From Chloroflexota bacterium (GTDB taxonomy: Bacteria > Chloroflexota > Anaerolineae > UBA2200): 64,000 nt of DNA. Both the position numbers and the translations under genes were made by a program. Under the pieces are notes generated by a model, which saw nothing but the letters and a program-made list of their open reading frames with translations, did no database searches and was not told the DNA's origin. This document shows, piece after piece, positions 50,519 through 59,190 of this stretch; position 1 is the first letter of the stretch; every line of letters starts with the position of its first letter. The stretch lies in NCBI GenBank assembly GCA_014360905.1, contig JACIWW010000005.1, forward strand, positions 1 through 64,000, written 5' to 3'.

Positions 50519-51139
50519 ATGACCAACCTGTTTCTTGCTACGGATAACCCCGGCAAAATGCGAGAGTATGAGCAACTATTGGCGCCCTTGCGAGTCAAAC
50601 TCTGGACTCCGCACTTGTTGGGGCTTGCGCTTGCTGTGCATGAGGATGGAGCTTCTTATGCTGAGAATGCGCGGGTCAAAGCGCTCACCTACATGCGGGC
50701 CAGTGGCATGCCAACCCTCGCAGATGACTCCGGTCTAGAGGTAGATGCTTTGGGTGGGGCACCGGGCATACACTCAGCACGCTATGCTGGTCATGATGCC
50801 AACGATGCAGACCGCTGCTATTTGCTCCTGCAGCAACTCGAAGGAGTTCCCAGGGAAAAGCGTACCGCTCGCTTCCGCTGTGTTCTCGTGTTAGCCACGC
50901 CAGATGGCGAGGTTCACAGCACGGAAGGAATCTGTGAAGGGTTCATTGGTTTTGAGCCGCAAGGCAGTCATGGGTTTGGCTATGACCCCATCTTCTTTTT
51001 GCCAGAATATGGACAGACTATGGGCCAGTTATCACCGGAGATTAAGAATCGCATTAGCCATCGTGCCAGGGCGGTGCAGAAGATGTTTCCCGTGTTGTCC
51101 CGCATCCTGGCTGAACCAACTTTCTCTCGAGGAGATTGA
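50519..51139 (+). CDS. rdgB: XTP/dITP diphosphatase (RdgB/HAM1)
   Basis: Removes non-canonical purine triphosphates (ITP, XTP) from the nucleotide pool. Motifs are FLATDNPGKMREYEQLL, LADDSGLEVDALGGAPGIHS and GFGYDPIFFLPEYGQTM. The start is placed at ATG 50519, as the family N-terminus begins there. The 21-residue upstream extension overlaps the promoter. Length 206. Its stop overlaps the start of the next gene by one base. Confidence 0.94.
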   Translation: MTNLFLATDNPGKMREYEQLLAPLRVKLWTPHLLGLALAVHEDGASYAENARVKALTYMRASGMPTLADDSGLEVDALGGAPGIHSARYAGHDANDADRCYLLLQQLEGVPREKRTARFRCVLVLATPDGEVHSTEGICEGFIGFEPQGSHGFGYDPIFFLPEYGQTMGQLSPEIKNRISHRARAVQKMFPVLSRILAEPTFSRGD

Positions 51140-51645
51140 TGGGCAAGGTCATCTCGCTTGCTGAGGCAAAACGCATACGCCAGAGGATGCGCCGCCGAGG
51201 TAGGGTAGCAGTGTTTACCAATGGTGTTTTTGACCTGTTGCACGTTGGACATGTCCGTTACCTGCAAGCAGCGCGTACCTTGGGCCATGCCCTCTTCGTT
51301 GGCCTGAACAGCGATGCATCGGCACGCAGATTGAAAGGACTGGGCAGGCCCTTGATCGCGCAAGCAGAACGAGCAGAGATCCTGTGCGCGTTGTCCTGCA
51401 TAGACTATGTCATCTTCTTTGATGAGGACACTGCCGAGCAGCTTATCCATGCTCTGCAACCAGACATCTATGTCAAAGGCGGGGATTACGCCATTGAAGG
51501 TGCAGGACAACCTGGCAAAATGTTGCCGGAGGCCCGGATTGTTGAAGATTATGGCGGGCGGGTAGTAATCCTGCCTTATACGCCAGGGCATTCCACCAGT
51601 CAGCTCATCGCCCGCATTCGGGAGCAAAGCAGCGCAGAAAGATAG
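51139..51645 (+). CDS. Nucleotidyltransferase, RfaE2/HldE cytidylyl- or adenylyl-transferase domain
   Basis: A 168-residue nucleotidyltransferase. The ATP/CTP-binding motif is FTNGVFDLLHVGHVRYL (HXGH) and the end is ILPYTPGHSTSQLIARI, characteristic of the RfaE2 (heptose-phosphate adenylyltransferase) group. KGGDYAIEG is also typical. The other heptose enzymes are not in this window, so the activated compound is uncertain. Start ATG 51139, five bases after GAGGAG; translationally coupled to rdgB. Confidence 0.88.
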   Translation: MGKVISLAEAKRIRQRMRRRGRVAVFTNGVFDLLHVGHVRYLQAARTLGHALFVGLNSDASARRLKGLGRPLIAQAERAEILCALSCIDYVIFFDEDTAEQLIHALQPDIYVKGGDYAIEGAGQPGKMLPEARIVEDYGGRVVILPYTPGHSTSQLIARIREQSSAER

Positions 51646-51747
51646 AGCAGACCAAATTGCCGGGATATGCCTGTACTTATTGGTTACCCATGCCCACAGT
51701 GTTCGCGTGTTCGGGGCGTCTGAGATAGCAAGGAGATTGATCTATAC

Positions 51748-53382
51748 ATGGAAGCATCTTTGCCACCATCGGAGATACCTGATGAGAACGTGTCCCACCA
51801 AGGACGTGGCATTGCCCGTGCCGCGCTTGTCGTTTCTCTAGGCAACATAGCTAGCCGCATTTTCGGGCTGATACGCGACAATCGCAATGCTTATTTCTTT
51901 GGAGCAACCGGTGAGATGAGCGCCTTTGAGGCTGCTTCCCTTGTGCCCAAAAATATCTACGAATTGCTGGTAGGGGGCATGGTGAGTGCTGCTCTGGTTC
52001 CGGTTTTCAGCGAATACGCAGCGCAAAAAGAAAGAGAAGAGCTCTGGCGTCTGGCAAGTCTCGTGCTCAGCTTAGTAGTGGTGGTCATGGGTGGTTTTTT
52101 GTTCCTGGCTGAAGGAGCAGCTCCATTGCTGACCCGCATGTTGGTTGGAGGGTTTGATGCCCGTTTGCAGAACCTGACCACCATTTTGATTCGCATTATA
52201 TCCCCGGCGGTTGTCTTTTTCGGTGTGTCCGGTGTCCTGACTGCGCTGCTGTATGCACAGCAAGTTTTTACATATCCCGCAATGGGTGCGGCTGTGTTCA
52301 ACCTTGGAGGTATCCTCGGCACGCAGTTGCTTGCGCGTCGCATTGGCATTGCTAGCCTCACTCTTGGCATCGTGCTTGGTGCATTCCTGCAAATGGCGGT
52401 ACAACTTCCGGGGCTCCGTCGGGGCAGGATTCGCTTTTCGCTCAGCCTGCGACATCCAGCTCTGCGGCGCATTGTTGTGTTGTATGTTCCGGTAGTTCTC
52501 AGCCTGATCATCAGCCAGATAGGCATTGTCATTGACCGTAATTTGGCCTCGCATGTCGGTGAACAGGCCATTGCCTGGATGGCGGCTGCTACTCGCCTGC
52601 GTGAATTTCCCCTGGGACTGGTGTCCACAGCAGTTTCCATGGCGATATTGCCCGCTTTGTCGCGCTTGGATCTGCACAGCGGGCGTGAGGAGTTCAAAGA
52701 GACCCTCGCTCTGGGGCTTCGTTTGGTGTTGGTGCTTATCGTTCCAGCGACAGTGGGACTCTTCGTCCTAAGTGTGCCGATCATCTCGCTCATTTTTCAG
52801 CATGGTGAATTCACTGCTTTTGACACTCAGCAGACTGCCCGGGCTCTTATCTGCTATCTTTTGGGCACACCATTTGCTGCGGTGGATTTGTTGCTGATCT
52901 TTGCTTTCTACTCGCAGAAGGATACGGTGACGCCAGTGATTGTGGGCATCGTCTGCGTGTTCATTTATTTGGTGGTGGCCCCCGTTCTTGCTTTTGTCCT
53001 AGGTCTAGGCATGCTTGGTCTTGTTCTTGCCAACTCTGTGCAGTTAACCAGTCACGCCATTATCATGTTGATCCTGTTGCGTCGCCGTATGGGGCCATTG
53101 GCGAAGCAGCAGTTACCACTAGCCATTGGCAAAATTGCGTTAGCTTCTGTGACAATGGGCATTTTGGTCTACCTAAGCCTCACGGCATTGTATGTGATGG
53201 TGCCAGGCGAGGGATTGATAGCTAGAACGATCCGAGTTGGCGTAGCTGGGGCAGTGGGGCTACTGGTTTACGCTCTCGGTGTAACACGGCTTGGCGTAGA
53301 AGAAGCGAGTCTTTTGGTTAACATAATACAAAGAAAGAGTCGGCAAACTGTGCTGCCAAGCCAAGACGTAAAGAAAGCATGA
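51748..53382 (+). CDS. murJ: Lipid II flippase MurJ
   Basis: A MOP-superfamily flippase with about 14 membrane helices that moves lipid II across the membrane. Typical segments are ALVVSLGNIASRIFGLIRDN, LLVGGMVSAALVPVFSEYA and GEQAIAWMAAATRLREFPLG. Length 544 is slightly longer than usual. AAGGAG stands 11 bases before the ATG. It stands about 100 bases downstream of the rfaE2-like gene. Confidence 0.94.
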   Translation: MEASLPPSEIPDENVSHQGRGIARAALVVSLGNIASRIFGLIRDNRNAYFFGATGEMSAFEAASLVPKNIYELLVGGMVSAALVPVFSEYAAQKEREELWRLASLVLSLVVVVMGGFLFLAEGAAPLLTRMLVGGFDARLQNLTTILIRIISPAVVFFGVSGVLTALLYAQQVFTYPAMGAAVFNLGGILGTQLLARRIGIASLTLGIVLGAFLQMAVQLPGLRRGRIRFSLSLRHPALRRIVVLYVPVVLSLIISQIGIVIDRNLASHVGEQAIAWMAAATRLREFPLGLVSTAVSMAILPALSRLDLHSGREEFKETLALGLRLVLVLIVPATVGLFVLSVPIISLIFQHGEFTAFDTQQTARALICYLLGTPFAAVDLLLIFAFYSQKDTVTPVIVGIVCVFIYLVVAPVLAFVLGLGMLGLVLANSVQLTSHAIIMLILLRRRMGPLAKQQLPLAIGKIALASVTMGILVYLSLTALYVMVPGEGLIARTIRVGVAGAVGLLVYALGVTRLGVEEASLLVNIIQRKSRQTVLPSQDVKKA

Positions 53383-53389
53383 GCAGAGT

Positions 53390-53417
53390 TTGACTACAGG
53401 GTGGGTTCGGTTATAAT
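53390..53417 (+). promoter_or_regulatory. Promoter of the small basic membrane protein
   Basis: TTGACT and a perfect TATAAT are 16 bases apart, starting eight bases after the murJ stop. The leader is about 50 bases and includes AAGGAG about 15 bases before the ATG. Confidence 0.7.
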
Positions 53418-53471
53418 TTTGGAGCGTTAACAATAAGGGAGTTCAGCAGATAAGGAGTTTCTGGGATATAC

Positions 53472-53723
53472 ATGGCTAAGAAAGGCAAGCGATCACATCG
53501 TAAGGGAGTTCAAACTAAGAAGACCGTTGTGCCTACCCAAAAGGCTGGAGAGTTGCGTTCCGCGCCGGTTGCCACTAGGGTTACTTCTGCAAAGGCTTCT
53601 GTTCCGGCTAAGGTGGATTTGGCGCAAGAATATCACTACGTTTTAACCGACCTCAGGAAAATCGCTATTATCGCATTGGCGATGTTCGTATTGCTCTTCG
53701 TCCTGGCTTTTATCCTCAGGTAG
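53472..53723 (+). CDS. Small basic single-helix membrane protein, unknown function
   Basis: An 83-residue protein. Residues 1-35 are strongly basic (MAKKGKRSHRKGVQTKKTVV), the middle is Ala/Val/Ser/Pro-rich, and the C-terminus is one membrane helix (IAIIALAMFVLLFVLAFIL). The composition fits a tail-anchored protein whose basic part faces the cytoplasm and may touch nucleic acid or the ribosome (inference). It has its own strong promoter. I recognise no family, although small proteins like this are common in the phylum. Confidence 0.7.
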   Translation: MAKKGKRSHRKGVQTKKTVVPTQKAGELRSAPVATRVTSAKASVPAKVDLAQEYHYVLTDLRKIAIIALAMFVLLFVLAFILR

Positions 53724-53774
53724 TATCCGGATAATTCTACCAGGAAGCTGGCCACGTGGTGTAGCTACATTGTG

Positions 53775-54539
53775 CTATGCCCCAAACTGCTCACCGGTGA
53801 AATCATGCGGTGCTCTTCCCGCTCGTAGCAGGTGCAGAATAGCCATACGCAAGACAAAGTGGACGGCAATGCATAGCCATAGATTGTGGATAAAGGCGTA
53901 CAGGGTAGCCGTCACCATTGCCAATGATCCGGTCAACACTACCTCTTCGCGCAGGCCGGGGGTGCTAAGTGCGTACCACATGTGCGCATTGAGCATGGCT
54001 GCTACGAAAACGGCAGCCAGTCCCAGATAGACGCCCCAATAAGAGCCGGCTAGCAGCAGCATCGGACTACGGCACAAAGACCACCATGATTCCATCAGGA
54101 TAACTTCCCGCAGTACAAAAGCCCCACCCCAGGGTTGTGTCAGCCACTGTATCCCTTGCATTCGTGGTTGTTCCCTGATTAGGCGAGTGTACTGCCACCA
54201 GAGCAGCGCTAATAAAAGCAAGCTCCCACTGCCAAGGGCGACGCTCCAGCCTATTCCCCTGATCCAATCGAGATCGGCAAGGCCCAGGTCCAAAGGGCTA
54301 GCCCAGCCGTAATAGAGCACGAGGTAGGGCGGGATCAAATAATAAGCCAGACGCAACGCTTCGCCCAGCCATAGCTTTCTGCCCCATAGTCTGACAAATT
54401 CAATTACCTGTCCAAAGCGACCAGGCTTGGGCTTGCGCAATGCCCAGGCTATGTTCGTGCCGATGATGTATAGACTCAGATGGCCCAAGATGGCCAAGAG
54501 CAGACGCATTGGGTAGGTCAGTGAGATCACCCTTACCAC
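53775..54539 (-). CDS. Multi-pass membrane protein of unknown function
   Basis: A 254-residue membrane protein with about seven helices, such as LLAILGHLSLYIIGTNIAWA and LWLCIAVHFVLRMAILHLL. The segment HNLWLCIAVH recalls the CPBP/Abi intramembrane protease family, but the other motif (EEXXXR) is not convincing. I leave the family open. It converges with the small basic protein gene and is upstream of nothing on its strand. Confidence 0.7.
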   Translation of the reverse strand: MVRVISLTYPMRLLLAILGHLSLYIIGTNIAWALRKPKPGRFGQVIEFVRLWGRKLWLGEALRLAYYLIPPYLVLYYGWASPLDLGLADLDWIRGIGWSVALGSGSLLLLALLWWQYTRLIREQPRMQGIQWLTQPWGGAFVLREVILMESWWSLCRSPMLLLAGSYWGVYLGLAAVFVAAMLNAHMWYALSTPGLREEVVLTGSLAMVTATLYAFIHNLWLCIAVHFVLRMAILHLLRAGRAPHDFTGEQFGA

Positions 54540-54594
54540 CTGTCCAGACAGTGTGCAGATCGAGTCTGATCGAAGCCGTATCTGATAAAAAACA

Positions 54595-54668
54595 TGGGCG
54601 CGATAGGACTCGAACCTATGACCTCACGGATGTGAACCGTGCGCTCTGACCAACTGAGCTACGCGCCC
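54595..54668 (-). tRNA. tRNA-Val (CAC)
   Basis: The acceptor GGGCGCG pairs with CGCGCCC. The anticodon arm CACGGTTCACATCCGTG presents CAC; the T arm contains GGTTCGAGTCC. The discriminator is A and CCA is not encoded. A run of six T's follows on the minus strand near 54586-54591. Confidence 0.95.
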
Positions 54669-54680
54669 ATATTTATTTCT

Positions 54681-54709
54681 ATTATAGCAGCAAAGGTCAA
54701 TTTTGACAA
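54681..54709 (-). promoter_or_regulatory. Promoter of tRNA-Val
   Basis: On the minus strand TTGTCA and a perfect TATAAT are 17 bases apart, ending 12 bases before the tRNA. Confidence 0.72.
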
Positions 54710-54793
54710 ATGAGCAGCACGGTTTTGGTCTTGTCTCGATGGAAAGTTGCGTCAAGTCGCATAGATATTTCAAGCTCATGACAATAGCCTATG

Positions 54794-55051
54794 TCATGAA
54801 GTAGGTTGCACCACGAGTGTTGGTGCTAAGGCCGGTGTAGGCGTCAGTGTTGCCAGGACCGGACTGGGCGATGGTATGGTAGATTCTGTTGCGGTTGGTG
54901 AGACGGAGGTCCTCGTCGGTGTGGGCTGCGGACGTCGCTGTGGATTGGGCCAGACAACAAGTACTGTGCCGCAGACCATGCTCACCGCTACTAACAAACT
55001 CAGTGCCCAGAACAGGGTTGCTCTTCTTCGTCCTTTCTGCGAACGTGTCAC
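54794..55051 (-). CDS. Small anchored Pro/Thr-rich protein, unknown function
   Basis: An 85-residue protein: a basic N-terminus (MTRSQKGRRRA), one membrane helix (LFWALSLLVAVSMVCGTVLV) and an outer Pro/Thr/Ser tail (PTPTRTSVSPTATESTIPSP). The GTG start has GGGAGG six bases upstream. It lies 17 bases after the TPR gene and is the last gene of that operon. The tail resembles the linker of the DUF5666 protein at 8097-9689. It has no known domain. Confidence 0.65.
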   Translation of the reverse strand: MTRSQKGRRRATLFWALSLLVAVSMVCGTVLVVWPNPQRRPQPTPTRTSVSPTATESTIPSPSPVLATLTPTPALAPTLVVQPTS

Positions 55052-55068
55052 AACCTACCTCCCAATGC

Positions 55069-56202
55069 TTATCTTCCTTCACAGGCTTTTAGACCCTGCA
55101 AAGCCGGTTGAGCATACGGGTCAATCTCCAAGGCTTTCTCCAACCAAGGACGAGCCTTTTCGCAATCGTTAATATAGACGTAGCACAAGCCCAGTTCATA
55201 ATAATACTCAATCGCCGTAGCGCCTAAAGAAATCGCGCGCTCAAAGTAGGGAATGGCATCTTCATAGCGGAGCTGCGTGTAGTAACACCAGCCCATGTGT
55301 CCATAGGCAGCGGCATACTCAGGGTCTATCTCTAGCGCTTTCTTGAACTGGGCAGCCGCAAGTTCATATTCCCGCTGATCAAAGTATACTAGACCTAGGC
55401 TGTCATAGGCAGTTGGGTCACGTGGATCTACCTCAATCGCCTTTTGGAATTGGGCAATAGCCCCCTCATAGTCTCTAATGGCTCGATAATGGCGACCCAA
55501 AGTGAGATAGAGATAAACTAGATTGGGTTGCAAAGAGATAGCTTCGATGTATGCGCTGACAGCTGCCTCGGAATCGCCCAGCCTTTCCAAAATGTAGCCC
55601 AGATTGCGGTGTGCATAGAAGTTATGAGGATCGAAGGAAATGGCTCTCTCGGCTATCTGCAGTGCGTATTCCAGACGCCCCTTATCTGCGTAGGCCTCGG
55701 CTAGGTAAGCATAGGCTGTGGCGTAGTTTGGGTCAAGGTCTATCGCTTTCAGACAGGCTTCCACAGCACGCTCGTAATCGCCATTCCAGTCTAAGACCAT
55801 GCCCAGGATGGCCTGATTCTCTGCATTTTCGGAATCAAGCTCAACTGCTCTTTGTGCCAAGCGTAGACCTTCTGCATAGCGACCTCTCAAGGTGAGCAAG
55901 CGTCCCAAGCGCGCGTGAGCGGTCGCGTTGCTCGGATCTAGCTCTATGGCACGACGATACGCGGCAATTGCTTCATCCATCTGTCCGTTGGCGAAAAAGC
56001 GATCGCCAGAAGCCGTGTATTCCTTGCTGCTAATCTCCGTAGGCGTTGGGGTTGGTCGTTGCTGACCTAAAAAGCCCGGCAAGTGCGCCAAGTCCAGTCC
56101 TCTGGACTCTACATACCAAAAGCCTGCAGAGGCAAGCACAAGGATCAAGACTAAGAGCCATGGCCAGCGACGGGGCTGGCGAGTAGTCGGTCGGATATAC
56201 AT
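55069..56202 (-). CDS. Membrane-anchored TPR protein
   Basis: An N-terminal anchor (about 14-30, WLLVLILVLASAGFWYV) and a short Pro/Thr stretch precede about nine tetratricopeptide repeats (residues about 60-370). Clear units are DRFFANGQMDEAIAAYRRAI, YDSLGLVYFDQREYELAAAQ and YGHMGWCYYTQLRYEDAIPY. It is a scaffold for protein-protein contacts on the outer face of the membrane (inferred from the anchor). It follows the DUF4910 gene by 36 bases on the same strand. Confidence 0.9.
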   Translation of the reverse strand: MYIRPTTRQPRRWPWLLVLILVLASAGFWYVESRGLDLAHLPGFLGQQRPTPTPTEISSKEYTASGDRFFANGQMDEAIAAYRRAIELDPSNATAHARLGRLLTLRGRYAEGLRLAQRAVELDSENAENQAILGMVLDWNGDYERAVEACLKAIDLDPNYATAYAYLAEAYADKGRLEYALQIAERAISFDPHNFYAHRNLGYILERLGDSEAAVSAYIEAISLQPNLVYLYLTLGRHYRAIRDYEGAIAQFQKAIEVDPRDPTAYDSLGLVYFDQREYELAAAQFKKALEIDPEYAAAYGHMGWCYYTQLRYEDAIPYFERAISLGATAIEYYYELGLCYVYINDCEKARPWLEKALEIDPYAQPALQGLKACEGR

Positions 56203-56238
56203 AGCTTGTGTCTCTATATCCTGTCCATAGTCTGATCT

Positions 56239-58269
56239 CTATTTGCTGCTTAGTGCCACTAACCCCAATCGGGCCAGAAGTTTGAAATGCTTCACCAACA
56301 GTTGCACGTTACGCTGTCCTGTTTCCAATTCTACCAGGTCCGCTATCTCTGCTACAGTCCGATTGCCATCAGCCCAGTAGTTGGCTACAGTGCTCATTCC
56401 ATAGTACTGGGCGCGGTGCTCCTTCATCCAGGCATAGACTTCCTCTTTTTCCTGAGGAGTCAATTTGTGCATGTAGGCCCCTGGGGAAACTGGCCCACGG
56501 AACAGACGGGTCGGCACCATTGTTGCGGCCTGTTTCTCCCATTCATCCGGCTCCTTTTGTGGAAGGGGAGGAATTTCTGCCAGGCCTAACTGCTGCGCTT
56601 TCCGCTGCAAAGTTTTTCTGGCTTGCTCCATCTCCTGGCATACAGTGCGATCCACTTCCTGGTTCAGGTCATCAATCAGCCATTCCTCTCTAGGGGCTAG
56701 GCGCAGGAGCGAGCGATAAGCTTCTCGCTGCCTACTCGCGGCAAATTCCACTGTTCTTCCCAGGCGTGCTGCTGCCTGCGCTAACTCCTCGCTATTCTTG
56801 GCCGACAGGGCGTCAGTCAAAGAACTCTGCATGCTGCGTATCAGGCGCGCTTTGAACCTAGCCAGCATCTCGTGGCCCAACCAGTCTGCTTCATGGGCCT
56901 CAGCATTGGCTACGAAATAAGCGTAAGTAGTTGCCAACCCACCCAGAATGGCCAGCATGCGCGGGTCTACCTTGTCCAAGGTATCTTCAGAGGTGTGATA
57001 GAATTTGTCTGGCCATTGAATCAGCATTGCAGTGGGCACACCTACGGTTGGATCCGATAGGATGTAGTGGTCGCTGCCACCGGAAAATGGCGTAACGGTG
57101 TGTCGGAACAGTGGGTAGGAAAATGAACTGGAGAGATTCTGAGCCTGAGCTATCCACTCTTCACGCATGCGTTCGAGGAGATCCGTGACAAAAGAAGGCG
57201 TTGCTGCCGGTGTTCCTTCGATGATGAATACACTGCCACACAAGTCCTGGTTTTGTCCCACCATATCCAGGTTGATCCCTGCTACTATGCGAGGGATCTC
57301 TTCTTCATGTGTGGCCAAGTACGCATAGGTGCCGGTCATCTCGGGCACAAGAAGCAGACGGATGCCGCGTTTGGGCGGCGATAGTTTGCCATGCTGAATC
57401 AGATGCTGCAATGTGCGTGCCGATTCTAGCAGCGCGGCACTGCCCGAGGCATTGTCGTTGGCCGATGGTTGAGGGTGGCAGAGATGGGCGATGACGACCA
57501 CTTCTTCGTCCGTTTCGCCTGGGATAAGTGCCGATACCACTTCGATATACCCATCGTAGAGGCAACTAACTACCTTGGCGCGTACTTTGACCGGTGGCTT
57601 GCCTTCGCGCTGCTGTGACTTGATTAGTTTCCGCAGGTCTTCGCCTGTACGAGGGGATAGCACAAACCCAAAGCATTTCTTGTCCCCTGGGCGCCACCAA
57701 AAAGACGTGTATTGCACTGCATCTGGCAGATCAATGCGCTGCCGAATCGGCGGTGACTCGCGCATGCCATCAAAAAGGATGCCTGCAGCACCGTGCCTAC
57801 CAACTGCCAACTCGCGCACACGGTCGAGGTCGCCCTTAGTCAAGACGACTTTACCCCGGAGATCGAGGTTTTCATACTCCTTTTCTTCCTCACCGTCCTC
57901 CAGCAAGACGAGCTCGGCTTCTAGGTTTTCCACTGGCATGCTGCGCTGGATGAGTGAACATTTGACCTCGGCATAGTCCGCTAATTTGCGAGCCTTGTCT
58001 ACAGGCTCGATGAGATGCAGAGTAGCTTCAGTTGCTGCCCATTCCTGAAACATAGGCGAGCCCCAATACTGCGTTTTCTCATCGGCGGGAAAATGGAGCA
58101 CTTCTGCTGACAGGCCAAAGCCAGCCAGGATGTCGCAGCAGCGCTCTGCTGCAGCGCGGAATCCTGGGCTGGCCTGTATGCGATGGTGGCGTATGATCTC
58201 GGCTACGTACTCTTTGGCGCGTATGCCGGAATACTCTTCGACGACAGCCCTTTGGATATCTTTGAACAT
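56239..58269 (-). CDS. DUF4910/M28-type aminopeptidase with PA insert and winged-helix tail
   Basis: A 676-residue cytoplasmic-looking zinc peptidase. A PA-like insert spans about residues 70-235 (LDLRGKVVLTKGDLDRV). The co-catalytic metal site is formed by VVVIAHLCHPQPSANDNASG (His, Asp), the Glu of VPEMTGTYAYLA, and FYHTSEDTLDKVD (His). The C-terminal 130 residues include a winged-helix-like segment (YWADGNRTVAEIADLVELET). This matches DUF2172/DUF4910/HTH_47 proteins as I recall them. The substrate is unknown. Confidence 0.83.
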   Translation of the reverse strand: MFKDIQRAVVEEYSGIRAKEYVAEIIRHHRIQASPGFRAAAERCCDILAGFGLSAEVLHFPADEKTQYWGSPMFQEWAATEATLHLIEPVDKARKLADYAEVKCSLIQRSMPVENLEAELVLLEDGEEEKEYENLDLRGKVVLTKGDLDRVRELAVGRHGAAGILFDGMRESPPIRQRIDLPDAVQYTSFWWRPGDKKCFGFVLSPRTGEDLRKLIKSQQREGKPPVKVRAKVVSCLYDGYIEVVSALIPGETDEEVVVIAHLCHPQPSANDNASGSAALLESARTLQHLIQHGKLSPPKRGIRLLLVPEMTGTYAYLATHEEEIPRIVAGINLDMVGQNQDLCGSVFIIEGTPAATPSFVTDLLERMREEWIAQAQNLSSSFSYPLFRHTVTPFSGGSDHYILSDPTVGVPTAMLIQWPDKFYHTSEDTLDKVDPRMLAILGGLATTYAYFVANAEAHEADWLGHEMLARFKARLIRSMQSSLTDALSAKNSEELAQAAARLGRTVEFAASRQREAYRSLLRLAPREEWLIDDLNQEVDRTVCQEMEQARKTLQRKAQQLGLAEIPPLPQKEPDEWEKQAATMVPTRLFRGPVSPGAYMHKLTPQEKEEVYAWMKEHRAQYYGMSTVANYWADGNRTVAEIADLVELETGQRNVQLLVKHFKLLARLGLVALSSK

Positions 58270-58400
58270 GTGGTTTCTCCTTGACGCTGGGAATGCTTAC
58301 TACGACTGGCATAGTTGAAACAGGATGCTGTTGAGGTAATATTATAACACAGTTTCTGGTCAGGATGGGATATCTGAACTTCGGACAAGAGGGGGAATGG

Positions 58401-59148
58401 ATGAAGACTCCTCTCCTTCTGTTGCTCAGTTTTCTGGTGGACTTGCTTAGTTACCCTTCTCTGTGCCTCAAAGCAATCCTTCTAGGGACACCAGGCAGGC
58501 TTATCTTGACCGGGGTCTACTTCATCCTGGTGGCCAATCCCTTGGTGCTGAAAGCACGCACTTTCAAGCCCACCATCGCTTTTGCCGCGACCCTCGCTCT
58601 CTTCCTCTCGCTTTATGCTCTCAGCCTCCAGTGCTCGCCAGCCGAAGAAGTCTTTGCTTACACCTTTCTCGCTTTCCACGATCTACTGGGACTGGTGAGC
58701 CTCTTCTGGATCTGGATGGGGCTCGACCTTTTCACCAGTGCCCAAAAGTTGACCGATTGGTGCGCAGAGCAGGTCAAGACCTTGATGCCGCGCAAGATCC
58801 TTGGTACCATTCTATTTGCTTTGCTAGTTCTATGGGTGATCATAGCGTATCTCCTGGTCCATGGCCCCACACCAACCCCACTGAACCAGCACTGGGGACA
58901 AGTGTTTTGGAAAGCCTATCTCTCTGGACCTTTCAACGCCCCTCGTCCTAGCGCTCAATTATCAGCTTTATCTTCTTGTTGCCCTCTGCCTTCTGATTGC
59001 CACGCTATGGCTTGCGCAGAGATTGTCATCCGAGATGCTGATGAACCTGCTTGGTCTCGCCCTGCTCAGCTTTTTCATCCTGTATGGCTTCTTCAACATT
59101 TGGATTGCTCTGGGGTCGGAGAACGGGGAAATGACGCTTGGGTTCTGA
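58401..59148 (+). pseudogene. Membrane protein gene interrupted by one frameshift
   Basis: The frame starting at ATG 58401 (GAGGGGG just upstream) encodes hydrophobic helices (LLLLLSFLVDLLSYPSLCL, ILFALLVLWVIIAYLLVHG) until about 58910. From there the next frame continues in the same style (LVLALNYQLYLLVALCLLIA, LLGLALLSFFILYGFFNIWI) to a TGA at 59148. Removing one T from TTTT at 58905-58908 would give one membrane protein of about 248 residues with about six helices. The original frame instead turns into Cys/Ser/His-rich residues that look spurious. It is either a sequencing or assembly error or a recent mutation. No family is recognised. Confidence 0.7.
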
Positions 59149-59190
59149 CCATTGCTCATCCCGGTATGCATTGAGTGGAAAATCTTCGCC

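Noticed and set aside
51957-52793. 278-codon open frame antisense to murJ
   Set aside because: Arg/Thr/Ser-rich translation, no ribosome site, opposite a clear MurJ gene; a shadow of codon usage.
53775-54539. CPBP (CAAX-type) intramembrane protease
   Set aside because: Only one weak motif (HNLWLCIAVH) is present and the EEXXXR motif is not convincing, so the family was not assigned.
58895-58925. Programmed ribosomal frameshift at TTTTGGAAAG in the membrane protein gene
   Set aside because: The site is not a standard slippery heptamer and no downstream stimulatory structure is evident; mutation or assembly error is simpler.
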